Origin: Pseudomonas subflava
GTDB taxonomy: Bacteria > Pseudomonadota > Gammaproteobacteria > Pseudomonadales > Pseudomonadaceae
NCBI RefSeq assembly: GCF_023823685.1
Contig: NZ_JAMXBF010000003.1
Coordinates: forward strand, 62,001-126,000
Reading direction: 5' to 3'
Length of the DNA: 64,000 nucleotides
Under the pieces are notes generated by a model. It was given only the letters and a program-made list of their open reading frames with translations, did no database searches and was not told where the DNA came from. Every line of letters starts with the position of its first letter. Within the stretch, counting starts at the first letter, position 1. This document shows, one piece after another, positions 53,243 to 62,358 of this stretch. Made by a program: the position numbers and the translations under genes.

Positions 53243-53900
53243 GCGGTTATTCCCAACCTTTTCCACAGCTCCATCCCCAGGCTTTGTGCACAAGCCTGCG
53301 GCCCTGGCGATTTCCTGATCGATCGGCTGCAGGCCGCGCCTCACCTGGCCTGCAGCCCTGTCTCCCCAGGCTGTCCACAGCACTGCCCACGGCGAATGGG
53401 GACAGTCCGGCGCAACGGTGCGCGGCGCGTTATCCACCGCGTCGGCCCCGGCCAGGCGCTGCACAAAGAATGACCAGCGCACCGCAAGCCGCGCCAGCGG
53501 TGAAGCGCAGCGCTACATCCCCGCCTTATCCACAGAATGATCCCCGGCCTTTGTGCACAAGCCGCTGAAACTGCTGTTTTTCTGAGCGAAGCGCGCAAGG
53601 CCGCGGCACGCCTGATCCGCAGCCGCCATCCCCCAGGCTGCCCACATCTTCATCCACAGCTTTCGGGGATATCCGGAGCGCGACCATCACTGGCTGAAAA
53701 ACGAGCAAACCGCTGTAACCCGCGCCATCGCCGGGCTGCGTGGAGTTATCCCCACGCCGCCCCCAGCTCCATCCCCGGCATGTGTGCACAAGCCGTTGAA
53801 TCTGCAGCTTTTTTGATCGGGCAAAGAAAAGCCCCGGGGCACTAGGCAGTGCGCCGGGGCTCCCCAGACTGTCCACAGCTTCATCCCCGCATTCTGGGGA
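53243..53900. repeat. Noncoding array of DnaA-box-like sequences in alternating modules
   Basis: The 700-bp gap between the converging genes rarD and gcvR has no gene. Two modules alternate three times. Module 1 (about 53269-53322, 53537-53589, 53769-53820) contains ATCCCC, TTGTGCACAA and AAGCC. Module 2 (about 53364-53409, 53630-53672, 53862-53902) begins CCCCAG and contains CTGTCCACA or a relative, then a GGGGA stem. DnaA-box-like 9-mers: TTTTCCACA 53259, TTATCCACC 53430, TTATCCACA 53526 (perfect), TCATCCACA 53650, TTATCCCCA 53746, CTGTCCACA 53371 and 53869; palindromes TTGTGCACAA at 53284 and 53551 and a variant at 53782. Confidence 0.8.
53830..53861 (-). terminator. Intrinsic terminator after gcvR-like gene
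   Basis: AGCCCCGG-G-GCACT (53830-53843) pairs with AGTGC-G-CCGGGGCT (53848-53861), one G-G mismatch, loop AGGC. On the - strand the stem is followed by TTTTCTTTG. It lies about 40 bases after the gcvR stop and inside the DnaA-box-like array. Confidence 0.85.
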
Positions 53901-54422
53901 TCACTCCTCGGTAGCGCGCAGATTCAGCTCCACCATCAGGTCGTCGGCCAGGTTCTCCAGGCGCTCGCGCAGCAGGTCCAGCGACAGGGTCAGCGGCACG
54001 GCCAGCAGCGCCTCGGCATGGAACAGCGGCTCGCTGCTCATCGGCGCCGGCGCCACCTCGGTGGTCAGGCTCTCCAGGTTGATGCCCTGTTCGGCCAGCA
54101 GGCGGGTGATGTCGCGGACGATGCCGGGGCGGTCGTTGCCCACCAGGTCCAGGTGGATCGGCTTCCAGGTGCAGGCCGGATCGATGCCGCTCTCCGCCAC
54201 CAGCACGCGGATGCCCTGGCTGCCCAGGGCCTGCAGGCCGTCCACCAGCGCGTCGTAGCCCTCGGCCGGTACCGCTACCTTGAGGATGCCGGCGAACTGC
54301 CCGGCCATGCGCGACATGCGGCTCTCCAGCCAGTTGCCGCCGTGGGTGGCGATGCACTGGGCGATGCGTTCGACCAGGCCGGGTTGGTCGGGGGCGATGA
54401 CGGTGAGTACCAGATGATCCAC
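53901..54422 (-). CDS. ACT-domain regulator, GcvR-like
   Basis: A 173-residue protein of two ACT domains (about 1-80 and 90-165), each starting with a V-x-APDQPG or V-GNDRPG amino-acid-binding loop (PDQPGLVERIA; NDRPGIVRDIT). In E. coli, GcvR with this layout binds GcvA and represses glycine cleavage. The match is good in architecture, but the target in Pseudomonas is not established. It is 21 bases after the GNAT gene on the same strand. Confidence 0.85.
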   Translation of the reverse strand: MDHLVLTVIAPDQPGLVERIAQCIATHGGNWLESRMSRMAGQFAGILKVAVPAEGYDALVDGLQALGSQGIRVLVAESGIDPACTWKPIHLDLVGNDRPGIVRDITRLLAEQGINLESLTTEVAPAPMSSEPLFHAEALLAVPLTLSLDLLRERLENLADDLMVELNLRATEE

Positions 54423-54443
54423 GTGCGACTCCTTGTTCGGGTT

Positions 54444-54899
54444 TCAGGCCGGGCCGGGCAGGCCGAGCCAGTAGGTATAGAACACCTCATCGCGCACATA
54501 GCCAAGCTTTTCGTAGAGCGCCTGGCCGGCCAGGTTGTTCTTCGCCGTCTCCAGTTGCAGACCGCAGGCCCCGGTCGCCTCGGCATGGGCGCGGGCGGCG
54601 TTCATCAGTTGCTCGGCCAGGCCCTGGCGGCGGCCATCCGGGTGCACGTAGAGGTCGCTGAGCAGGAAGGCCGGCGCCATGTGCAGCGAGGCGAAGAAGG
54701 GATACAGCTGGACAAAGCCCAGGGCCTGCCCCGCCTCGTTGCGGGCGATGAACAGCACCGAGTCGCCACGTTCCAGGCGCGCGGCGAGGAATGCCTCGAC
54801 CTCGGCCCGCGGGCGCGGCACCCGATAGAAGTCCAGATAACCGGAGAACAGTTCGCCCAGATCGGCGAGGTCGGCGGGTACGGCGGGACGGATCGGCAT
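54444..54899 (-). CDS. GNAT-family N-acetyltransferase
   Basis: A 151-residue acetyltransferase from the ATG at 54899. The acetyl-CoA-binding segment is LYVHPDGRRQGLAEQLMNAA (about 80-99, with the R/Q-x-x-G-x-G/A pattern), and the C-terminus has TAKNNLAGQALYEKLGYVRD, typical of GNAT enzymes. The substrate is unknown. The longer frame to 55043 enters the glcB promoter and was rejected. It precedes gcvR and diverges from glcB. Confidence 0.87.
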   Translation of the reverse strand: MPIRPAVPADLADLGELFSGYLDFYRVPRPRAEVEAFLAARLERGDSVLFIARNEAGQALGFVQLYPFFASLHMAPAFLLSDLYVHPDGRRQGLAEQLMNAARAHAEATGACGLQLETAKNNLAGQALYEKLGYVRDEVFYTYWLGLPGPA

Positions 54900-54966
54900 G
54901 GCTACCCCACAGGCGCAAGAATGCCCGGAGTATAGGGGCCGCCGCCGGGCAGGCGGGCGCAGTTTG

Positions 54967-55018
54967 TGACTGATTTTTCCGAATGAGTCATGTAGTATCC
55001 GCCGACTCTTACTACATG
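54967..55018. promoter_or_regulatory. Two inverted repeats in the glcB promoter region
   Basis: The first, TGACT-N14-AGTCA (54967-54990), extends inward with ATT/AAT. The second is a perfect 9-bp repeat, CATGTAGTA (54989-54997) and TACTACATG (55010-55018), with 12 bases between. They abut each other, 40-90 bases before the glcB start codon, and are strong candidates for operators of glcB or of the divergent GNAT gene. Confidence 0.6.
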
Positions 55019-55056
55019 GCCTTCCGGCCCTGTCTAGCATCATAGTGAGGCAAGCA

Positions 55057-57234
55057 ATGACTGAGCGCGTTCAAGTAGGTGGTCTGCAGGTCGCCAAGGC
55101 CCTTTACGACTTCATCAACAACGAAGCCATCCCGGGCACCGGCATCGCCGCCGACCAGTTCTGGGCCGGTGCCGAAGCCGTGATCAACGAGCTGGCCCCG
55201 AAGAACCGCGCCCTGCTGGCCAAACGCGACGAACTGCAGGCCCAGATCGACGCCTGGCACCAGGCCCGCAAGGGTCAGGCCCATGACGCCGCCGCCTACA
55301 AGAGCTTCCTCCAGGAAATCGGCTACCTGCTGCCCGAGCCGGCCGACTTCCAGGCCACCACCCAGAACGTCGACGAAGAAATCGCCCGCCTGGCCGGCCC
55401 GCAGCTGGTAGTGCCGGTGATGAACGCGCGCTTCGCCCTGAACGCCTCCAACGCCCGCTGGGGCTCGCTGTACGACGCCCTCTACGGCACCGACGTGATC
55501 AGCGAAGAGAACGGCGCCGAGAAGGGCAAGGGCTACAACAAGGTCCGCGGCGACAAGGTCATCGCCTTCGCCCGCGCTTTCCTCGACGAGGCCGCCCCGC
55601 TGGAAGCCGCTTCCCATGTCGACGCCACCGCCTACGCCATCAAGAACGGCCAGCTGGCCGTGACCCTGAAGAACGGCAGCGAAGCCGGCCTGAAGAACGC
55701 CGCGCAGTTCATCGCCTTCCAGGGCGATACCGCCAAGCCGCAAGCCGTGCTGCTCAAGCACAACGGCCTGCACTTCGAGATTCAGATCGACCCGAGCAGC
55801 CCGATCGGCCAGACCGACGCCGCCGGCGTGAAGGACGTGCTGATGGAAGCCGCCCTGACCACCATCATGGACTGCGAAGACTCCGTGGCCGCCGTCGACG
55901 CCGACGACAAGGTCGTGGTCTATCGCAACTGGCTGGGCCTGATGAAGGGCGACCTCGCCGAAGAAGTCAGCAAGGGCGGCAGCACCTTCACCCGCACCAT
56001 GAACCCGGACCGCGTCTACACCAAGGCCGATGGCTCCGAGCTGACCCTGCACGGCCGCAGCCTGCTGTTCGTGCGCAACGTCGGCCACCTGATGACCAAC
56101 CCGGCCATCCTCGACGCCGCCGGCAACGAGATTCCGGAAGGCATCCAGGACGGCCTGTTCACCAGCCTGATCGCCATCCACAACCTGAATGGCAACACCA
56201 GCCGCAAGAACACCCGCACCGGCTCCGTGTACATCGTCAAGCCGAAGATGCACGGCCCGGAGGAAGTCGCCTTCGCCGGCGAGATCTTCAGCCGCGTCGA
56301 GGACGTCCTCGGCCTGCCGCGCAACACCCTGAAGGTCGGCATCATGGACGAGGAGCGCCGCACCACCGTCAACCTCAAGGCGTGCATCAAGGCCGCCAGC
56401 GAGCGCGTGGTGTTCATCAACACCGGCTTCCTCGACCGCACCGGTGACGAAATCCACACCTCCATGGAAGCCGGCGCCGTGGTGCGCAAGGCCGCCATGA
56501 AATCCGAGAAGTGGATCGGCGCCTACGAGAACAACAACGTCGACATCGGCCTGGCCACCGGCCTGCAGGGCAAGGCACAGATCGGCAAGGGCATGTGGGC
56601 CATGCCCGACCTGATGGCCGGCATGCTCGAGCAGAAGATCGGCCACCCGCTGGCCGGCGCCAACACCGCCTGGGTACCGTCGCCGACCGCCGCCACCCTG
56701 CACGCCCTGCACTACCACAAGGTCGACGTGTTCGCCCGTCAGGCCGAGCTGGCCAAGCGCACCCCGGCGTCGGTGGACGACATCCTGACCATCCCGCTGG
56801 CGCCGAACACCGACTGGTCCGCCGAAGAGATCCAGAACGAACTGGACAACAACTCCCAGGGCATCCTCGGCTACGTGGTGCGCTGGATCGACCAGGGCGT
56901 CGGCTGCTCCAAGGTGCCGGACATCAACGACGTCGGCCTGATGGAAGATCGCGCCACCCTGCGCATCTCCAGCCAGCTGCTGGCCAACTGGCTGCGTCAT
57001 GGCGTGGTGACCGAGGCGCAGGTCGTCGAGAGCCTCAAGCGCATGGCGCCGGTGGTCGACCGCCAGAACGCCAACGACCCGCTGTACCGCCCGCTGGCGC
57101 CGAACTTCGACAGCAACATCGCCTTCCAGGCCGCCCTGGAACTGGTGGTCGAAGGCACCCAGCAGCCGAACGGCTACACCGAGCCGGTCCTGCACCGTCG
57201 CCGCCGCGAGTTCAAGGCCGCCAACGGTCTGTAA
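55057..57234 (+). CDS. glcB: Malate synthase G
   Basis: GlcB condenses glyoxylate and acetyl-CoA to malate in the glyoxylate shunt, needed for growth on acetate and fatty acids. The ATG at 55057 (GAGG upstream) gives 725 residues, typical for isoform G. Landmarks: [18 protein letters not shown] (the metal and substrate region, about 268-285), [18 protein letters not shown] and [17 protein letters not shown] [18 protein letters not shown] four codons earlier is less likely. A strong terminator follows. Confidence 0.98.
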   Translation: MTERVQVGGLQVAKALYDFINNEAIPGTGIAADQFWAGAEAVINELAPKNRALLAKRDELQAQIDAWHQARKGQAHDAAAYKSFLQEIGYLLPEPADFQATTQNVDEEIARLAGPQLVVPVMNARFALNASNARWGSLYDALYGTDVISEENGAEKGKGYNKVRGDKVIAFARAFLDEAAPLEAASHVDATAYAIKNGQLAVTLKNGSEAGLKNAAQFIAFQGDTAKPQAVLLKHNGLHFEIQIDPSSPIGQTDAAGVKDVLMEAALTTIMDCEDSVAAVDADDKVVVYRNWLGLMKGDLAEEVSKGGSTFTRTMNPDRVYTKADGSELTLHGRSLLFVRNVGHLMTNPAILDAAGNEIPEGIQDGLFTSLIAIHNLNGNTSRKNTRTGSVYIVKPKMHGPEEVAFAGEIFSRVEDVLGLPRNTLKVGIMDEERRTTVNLKACIKAASERVVFINTGFLDRTGDEIHTSMEAGAVVRKAAMKSEKWIGAYENNNVDIGLATGLQGKAQIGKGMWAMPDLMAGMLEQKIGHPLAGANTAWVPSPTAATLHALHYHKVDVFARQAELAKRTPASVDDILTIPLAPNTDWSAEEIQNELDNNSQGILGYVVRWIDQGVGCSKVPDINDVGLMEDRATLRISSQLLANWLRHGVVTEAQVVESLKRMAPVVDRQNANDPLYRPLAPNFDSNIAFQAALELVVEGTQQPNGYTEPVLHRRRREFKAANGL

Positions 57235-57255
57235 TTCGCCGCAAGCGCTGCAAAG

Positions 57256-57280
57256 AACCGCCCTCCGGGGCGGTTTTTTT
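57256..57280 (+). terminator. Intrinsic terminator of glcB
   Basis: AACCGCCC (57256-57263) and GGGCGGTT (57268-57275) form a perfect 8-bp stem, loop TCCG, followed by a run of seven T ending at 57280, 22 bases after the glcB stop. Confidence 0.95.
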
Positions 57281-57567
57281 ATGCCCGCAATCAGGGCGCC
57301 GACGCCCGGCTGCTTATCGGGATAACCCTGGGTTATGCACGGCGAATGCCGCCCGAGCCGCCAACCACGGGGCTTTGCCCAAGTCGCCGCACGCCCTTGC
57401 ATCCGCGCCCTGGCGCCGACCTCACCTTTGGCTATGGGCATAAGGATTTTTCAGAAGTCAGGGCCGCGGGGCTTACCTAGGATGCCCCGGCACCTGTCAT
57501 CAGGCTGCAAAGAAGCGATGCGCCGCGCGGCCGTGCCGCGGGCCTTCTTTGAACAGCGGAGAGCACC
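57281..57567 (+). promoter_or_regulatory. Upstream region of the DUF1302 operon with a perfect palindrome
   Basis: This 287-base stretch has no gene. ATAACCC-T-GGGTTAT (57322-57336) is a perfect 15-base palindrome, about 230 bases before the start codon, suited to a dimeric regulator; the LysR protein downstream is one candidate. No clear -35/-10 pair was found. GCGGAGAG before the ATG is the ribosome site. Confidence 0.5.
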
Positions 57568-59382
57568 ATGAAAAGAACAACAACAGGCGCGGGGGCCATG
57601 CATCCCCAAGCCCTGGCCCTGGCCGTCGCGCTGGCCAGCGCGCTACCGGCCCAGGCCGCCAACTTCACGCTCGGGGAAATCGAGGGGCAGATCGACTCCT
57701 CCCTGTCCATCGGCGCCAGCTGGGCGATGGACGACGCCGACGCCGAGTTCATCGGCCGGGCCAACGGCGGCGACGCCTCGACCCGCACCAGCGACGACGG
57801 TCGCCTGAACTTCAAGAAGGGCGAGACCTTCTCGAAGATCTTCAAGGGCATCCACGACCTGCAGCTGCGCTACGGCGACACCGGCGTGTTCCTGCGCGGC
57901 AAGTACTGGTACGACTTCGAGCTGAAGGACGAGCACCGCCTGCTCTACGACATCAACGACAGCGGCCGCGACAACGCCGCCCAGGCCTCCGGCTTCGAGC
58001 TGCTCGACGCCTTCGTCTACCACAATTACCTGCTCGGCGACCTGCCGGGCAGCGTGCGCGCCGGCAAGCAGGTGGTGAGCTGGGGCGAGAGCACCTTCAT
58101 CGGCAACAGCATCAACGCCATCAACCCCGCCGACGTGGCGGCGTTCCGCCGGCCGGGCTCGGAGATCAAGGAAGGCCTGATTCCGGTCAACATGCTCTAC
58201 GTCACCCAGGGCCTGACCGAGAACCTGTCCGCCGAGGCCTTCTACCAGCTCGAGTGGGAAAAGACCGTCCTCGACAACTGCGGCACCTTCTTCGGCACCG
58301 ACACCGCGGCCAAGGGCTGCGAATACGGCATGACCACCTTCGGCAGCGACTACGACCGCGACCCGGCCGCGTACGGCTGGGTGCCGCGCCTGGACGACCA
58401 GGAGGCCCGCGATGGCGGCCAGTTCGGCGTGGCCCTGCGCTGGCTGGTGCCGGCGCTGAACGACACCGAGTTCGGCTTCTACGCCATGAACTACCACAGC
58501 CGCACGCCGGAGAGCATGTGGACCGTGGGCAGCGCCGACTTCAGCGCCATCACCGGTGCGCCCGGCCCGGCCAGCGCGCGCTACTACCTGGAGTACCCGG
58601 AAGACATCCGCCTGTACGGCATCAGCTTCGCCACCACCACGCCCGACGGCACCGCGCTGTCCGGCGAGGTCAGCCACCGGCCGAACATGCCGCTGTCGCT
58701 CAACGGCACCGACGTCTCCACCGCCGCCAGCGTCGGCGGACTGGTCGGCCTGCTCGGCATCGATGGCCTGGCGATCTTCGACCGCGGCTGGGCCGACGCG
58801 AGCCAGGGCAGCCAGGTGCAGGGCTACAAGCGCATGCCCTTCACCCAGGCCCAGGTCAGCGCCATACACACCTTCGACAACGTGCTCGGCGGCGACCGCC
58901 TGACCCTGATCGGCGAGGTCGGCTACAGCCATATCGGCGACCTCGGCTCCAGCGACGGCTCCGACCTGCGCTTCGGCCGCAGCAGCGTGTACGGCAACGG
59001 CCAGCTGCCCGACTGGGCGGCCGCCCTCGGCGTGACCGGCAACTCGCTGTGCCAGAGCCTGCTCAACCCCACCAACCCGGACCAGTGCACCGGCAAGGGC
59101 TACTACACCCAGAACTCCTGGGGCTACCGCCTGCGCACCCAGCTGGAGTTCAACGACGCCATCGCCGGGGTGAACCTCAAGCCCAACCTGGCCTTCGCCC
59201 ACGACGTCGAGGGCTACGGGCCGACCTTCACCGAGGGCAACCAGTCGGTGAGCCTGGGCCTGGATGCCGACTACCTGTCCACCTACACCGCCAGCCTGAG
59301 TTACACCAACTACTTCGGCGGCGACTTCAACACCAACACCGACCGCGACTTCCTCGCCTTCAGCGTCGGCATGAGCTTCTGA
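57568..59382 (+). CDS. DUF1302 outer-membrane protein
   Basis: A 604-residue exported protein: signal peptide ending near Ala30 (ALPAQA-ANF), then a beta-barrel-like sequence with alternating aromatic strands and a terminal phenylalanine (SVGMSF). It matches DUF1302, whose members occur with DUF1329 lipoprotein-like partners in pathways for hydrophobic compounds (sterols, alkanes, phenols). It probably helps bind or admit a hydrophobic substrate. The first codons (AAAAGAACAACAACA) hold Hfq/Crc motifs. The DUF1329 gene follows after 11 bases. Confidence 0.88.
   Translation: MKRTTTGAGAMHPQALALAVALASALPAQAANFTLGEIEGQIDSSLSIGASWAMDDADAEFIGRANGGDASTRTSDDGRLNFKKGETFSKIFKGIHDLQLRYGDTGVFLRGKYWYDFELKDEHRLLYDINDSGRDNAAQASGFELLDAFVYHNYLLGDLPGSVRAGKQVVSWGESTFIGNSINAINPADVAAFRRPGSEIKEGLIPVNMLYVTQGLTENLSAEAFYQLEWEKTVLDNCGTFFGTDTAAKGCEYGMTTFGSDYDRDPAAYGWVPRLDDQEARDGGQFGVALRWLVPALNDTEFGFYAMNYHSRTPESMWTVGSADFSAITGAPGPASARYYLEYPEDIRLYGISFATTTPDGTALSGEVSHRPNMPLSLNGTDVSTAASVGGLVGLLGIDGLAIFDRGWADASQGSQVQGYKRMPFTQAQVSAIHTFDNVLGGDRLTLIGEVGYSHIGDLGSSDGSDLRFGRSSVYGNGQLPDWAAALGVTGNSLCQSLLNPTNPDQCTGKGYYTQNSWGYRLRTQLEFNDAIAGVNLKPNLAFAHDVEGYGPTFTEGNQSVSLGLDADYLSTYTASLSYTNYFGGDFNTNTDRDFLAFSVGMSF
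57573..57583 (+). promoter_or_regulatory. Overlapping Hfq/Crc motifs at the start of the DUF1302 gene
   Basis: AAGAACAA (57573-57580) and AACAACAA (57576-57583) both fit AANAANAA and begin two to three bases after the start codon. Translational repression on preferred carbon sources is predicted, in keeping with a catabolic operon. Confidence 0.5.
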
Positions 59383-59393
59383 GGTCAATGCAG

Positions 59394-60767
59394 ATGAAGT
59401 TTTCCACTCTCCACTCGCAACTGCTGCGCGCCGGCTGCCTGGGCCTCGGCCTGCTCGCCGGCCAGGCCCTGGCCGCGGTACCGGCCGAGCAGGTCGCCCG
59501 CCTCGGCAAGGACCTAACCCCGGTCGGTGCCGAGACCACCGGCAATGCCGACGGCAGCATCCCGGCCTGGACCGGCGGCCTGGCCCGGGACGCCGGCCAG
59601 CGCGACACCGACGGTTTCCTCAGCGACCCGTTCGCCGCCGACCAGCCGCTGTTCACCATCACCGCCGATAACCTCGAGCAGCACAAGGACAAGCTCACCC
59701 CCGGCCAGCTCGCCCTGTTCCAGCGGTACCCGCAGAGCTACCGCATCCCGGTCTACCCGACCCGCCGCTCGGTGAACCTGCCGCAGAGCTACCTCGACAC
59801 CACCCGCCAGAACGCTGCCGACACCCAGCTGGCCGAAGGCGGCAACGGCCTGCAGAACTACCGCAGCGGCGGCCTGCCGTTCGCCATTCCGCAGAACGGC
59901 CTGGAAGTGATCTGGAACCACATCGGCCGTTACCGCGGTCTGGCCTTCCAGCGCATGGTGGTGCAGGCCTCGCCGCAGGCCAACGGTGCCTTCACCCCGA
60001 GCCTGATCAAGCAGCAGCTGGCCTACCCGGTGGGCCTGTCCGACTACGCCCCGGCGGAGATGACCAACCTGCTGTACATGTACCGCGAGGAATTCCTCGC
60101 CCCCGCGCGCCTGGCCGGCGGCGTGCTGCTGGTCCACGAGACCATCAACCAGGTCAAGGAACCGCGCATGGCCTGGCAGTACAACGCCGGCCAGCGCCGC
60201 GTGCGCCGCGCCCCGCAGATCGCCTACGACAGCCCCGGCGCCGAAGGCATGCGCACCATGGACGACTTCGACATGTTCAATGGCTCGCCGGACCGTTTCG
60301 ACTGGCAGCTGGTGGGCAAGAAGGAGATCTACATCCCCTACAACAGCTACAAGCTGAGCTCGCCCACGCTGAAGTACACGGACATCGTCAAGCCGGGCCA
60401 CCTCAACCCCGAGCACACCCGCTACGAGCTGCACCGCGTCTGGCACCTGACTGCCACCCTGAAGCCGGGCCAGCGCCACGTCTATTCGCGCCGCGACATC
60501 TTCCTCGACGAGGACAGCTGGCAGGCCGCCGAGGCCGACGCCTACGACGGCCGCGGCCAGCTGTGGCGCGTCTCCGAGGGCCACGGCGTGTTCTTCTACG
60601 ACCAGCAGGCCCCGCAGTTCAGCGCCGAGACCCACTACGACGTGCTCTCCGGCCGCTACGCCGTCGGCGCGCTGTTCAACGAGCAGAAGAACGCCTACGA
60701 CTTCGACGTGCAGTACAGCCGCAAGCAGTTCACCCCCAGCGCCCTGCGCGCGGCGGGCATCCGCTGA
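59394..60767 (+). CDS. DUF1329 protein
   Basis: A 457-residue periplasmic or outer-membrane-associated protein from the ATG at 59394 (GAGG nine bases upstream). The signal peptide (CLGLGLLAGQALA) ends near residue 27. The mature part has the DUF1329 pattern LGKDLTPVGAETTGNADGSIPAWTGG (landmarks LTPVGAE, GSIPAWTGG) and later WQYNAGQRRVRRAPQ and KKEIYIPYNSY, a LolA-like beta fold. It works with DUF1302 partners. The 1072-residue frame starting at 57549 is an overlap artefact. Confidence 0.88.
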   Translation: MKFSTLHSQLLRAGCLGLGLLAGQALAAVPAEQVARLGKDLTPVGAETTGNADGSIPAWTGGLARDAGQRDTDGFLSDPFAADQPLFTITADNLEQHKDKLTPGQLALFQRYPQSYRIPVYPTRRSVNLPQSYLDTTRQNAADTQLAEGGNGLQNYRSGGLPFAIPQNGLEVIWNHIGRYRGLAFQRMVVQASPQANGAFTPSLIKQQLAYPVGLSDYAPAEMTNLLYMYREEFLAPARLAGGVLLVHETINQVKEPRMAWQYNAGQRRVRRAPQIAYDSPGAEGMRTMDDFDMFNGSPDRFDWQLVGKKEIYIPYNSYKLSSPTLKYTDIVKPGHLNPEHTRYELHRVWHLTATLKPGQRHVYSRRDIFLDEDSWQAAEADAYDGRGQLWRVSEGHGVFFYDQQAPQFSAETHYDVLSGRYAVGALFNEQKNAYDFDVQYSRKQFTPSALRAAGIR

Positions 60768-60790
60768 GGTTCACCCGGCACTCCACCCTG

Positions 60791-60816
60791 GGCGGCCTGC
60801 GGGCCGCCGTTTTTTT
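60791..60816 (+). terminator. Intrinsic terminator of the DUF1302/DUF1329 operon
   Basis: GGCGGCC (60791-60797) and GGCCGCC (60802-60808) form a perfect stem with loop TGCG, followed by G and seven T (60810-60816), 23 bases after the DUF1329 stop. Confidence 0.93.
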
Positions 60817-60900
60817 ATCCGCGGTTACAGTGCCGGCGGCCCGTTGCCGGCGCTTTTGTTTTACATTCCAGGCCCCGACCACCGATCCCCGGCGTTGCCC

Positions 60901-61812
60901 ATGAAGTTGCATCAACTCCGCGCCATGCTCGCCATCAGCGAGAGCGGCAGCATTCAGGAGGCGTCGCGCCTGCTGCACATCTCCCAGCCGGCCCTGTCCA
61001 AGGGCATCAAGGAGCTGGAAGCGGAACTGGGCGTGCCGCTGCTGGTGCGCTCCAACCGCGGCATCACGGTGACCGAGTTCGGCGAGCGCCTGGTGCGCCG
61101 CGCCCGCCTGATCCTCGAGGAGGTGCGCCGCGCCCGTGAGGAGATCGAGACCCTCAAGGGCGTGATGGACGGCAAGCTGTCGATCGGCGTATCACCGGTC
61201 ACCCCCGGCGCCCAGTTCATCAGCAGCCTCAGCCGCTACCGCAAGCGCTACCCCAAGGTGCAGGTGCAGATCCACGAGCTGCGCCCGTCCAAGCTGATGG
61301 AGGGCCTGCGCGAAGGCCAGCTGGACCTGGTGCTGACCTCACTGCCGGAGGCACGCAGCGCCGATGGCTTCCACTGGACCGAGCTGTACGAGCAGCCCGC
61401 CGCGCTGGCCGTGCGCAAGGGCCATCCACTGCGTGGCGCGCGCTCGTTGCGCGAGCTGCTCGGCGAGGAATGGCTGCTGCAGGACTCGCTGGAGCAGTCC
61501 AAGGTCGGCATGATGTTCGTCGACCACGGCATCGAATACCCGCAGAACGTCACCGAATGCGCCTCGGTGGTGCTGTTCACCGAGCTGGCGCTGCACACCG
61601 ACGCGGTCAGCTACTGGTCGCTGCGCCTGCTCGAACGGGTACAGACCCTGGGCCAGGAGCTGGAAGTGCTCGACATCGCGGAGCGGGTGCCGCCGATGAA
61701 CATCTCCCTGGTCTGCCGCGACCAGGAGCTGATGACCCGCGAGGCCAAGGCCCTGGCCGACGAGCTGGTATACGCCTACACCAGCCCGCACGCGCCCAAG
61801 GTGAGCGACTAG
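60901..61812 (+). CDS. LysR-family transcriptional regulator
   Basis: A 303-residue LysR regulator from the ATG at 60901. The helix-turn-helix (about 15-40) reads SGSIQEASRLLHISQPALSKGIKELE, and FGERLVRRARLILEE is the linker helix; the effector domain follows (about 90-295). It lies just after the DUF1302/DUF1329 terminator, so it may control that operon or the MFS transporter downstream. The upstream extension to 60844 has no ribosome site. Confidence 0.93.
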   Translation: MKLHQLRAMLAISESGSIQEASRLLHISQPALSKGIKELEAELGVPLLVRSNRGITVTEFGERLVRRARLILEEVRRAREEIETLKGVMDGKLSIGVSPVTPGAQFISSLSRYRKRYPKVQVQIHELRPSKLMEGLREGQLDLVLTSLPEARSADGFHWTELYEQPAALAVRKGHPLRGARSLRELLGEEWLLQDSLEQSKVGMMFVDHGIEYPQNVTECASVVLFTELALHTDAVSYWSLRLLERVQTLGQELEVLDIAERVPPMNISLVCRDQELMTREAKALADELVYAYTSPHAPKVSD

Positions 61813-61819
61813 GCCACAC

Positions 61820-62347
61820 TCAGGCCGGCGCCAGACGCGGCTGGTGTTCGAGGAACGCCACCAGGTCGCGCACGGTGGTCACCCGGTCGAACCAGGGATT
61901 GTCCGCGGTCCGCTCCAGCGAGCGGCCGCTGAGCCGGGCCATTTCCGCGAGCAGGTCGAGGTCCAGATCTTCGTCATCCAGCCACAGGTCCTGCTTCAGT
62001 CGGTCATCGGCGCGGATCGGCACCTGCCCGCCCAGATGGCCGTGCAGCGACGCGTACACGGCACGAATCACCCAGGTATCCACCCGCCGCCACGCAAAGG
62101 CGCGGGTGAACTGGCAGATGGATTCGCCCTGGCGCTGTGCAGCCAGCCGCGCCAGATGACGGCGCTCGCGCCACACCGTCCCCAGCCCCAGTACGGCCAG
62201 GCCCGCGACGATCCAGAGCAGACGAGGCTGCAGGCAGACCGCCACGAGCAGCCCGGTCGGCAACGCCCAGGCCACCCGGTGCAGGCCGGGCGAGCCGACA
62301 TCGGCGGGCGTGGGGGCGTCGTGCATGCGCCTGGAGGGCGTGCGCAT
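61820..62347 (-). CDS. Membrane-anchored protein with an acyl-carrier-like (DUF1493-like) domain
   Basis: A 175-residue protein from the ATG at 62347 (GAGGAG upstream). Two hydrophobic segments (about 25-60) precede a soluble domain with ACP-like pattern: VPIRADDRLKQDLWLDDEDLDLDLLAEMARLSG (landmarks RADDRLKQDL, DDEDLDL). The phosphopantetheine serine position is occupied by acidic residues, so it probably cannot carry an acyl chain. It is 11 bases after the OsmC-like gene on the same strand. Function unknown. Confidence 0.65.
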   Translation of the reverse strand: MRTPSRRMHDAPTPADVGSPGLHRVAWALPTGLLVAVCLQPRLLWIVAGLAVLGLGTVWRERRHLARLAAQRQGESICQFTRAFAWRRVDTWVIRAVYASLHGHLGGQVPIRADDRLKQDLWLDDEDLDLDLLAEMARLSGRSLERTADNPWFDRVTTVRDLVAFLEHQPRLAPA

Positions 62348-62358
62348 TTCCGTTCTCC

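Noticed and set aside
53243..53900. A chromosomal origin of replication (oriC)
   Set aside because: No AT-rich unwinding region and no dnaA, rpmH, dnaN or parAB genes nearby; DnaA-box-like content alone does not make an origin.
57549..60767. A 1072-codon frame spanning the DUF1302 and DUF1329 genes
   Set aside because: Its first two-thirds is an out-of-frame reading of the DUF1302 gene; only the part from 59394 is real.
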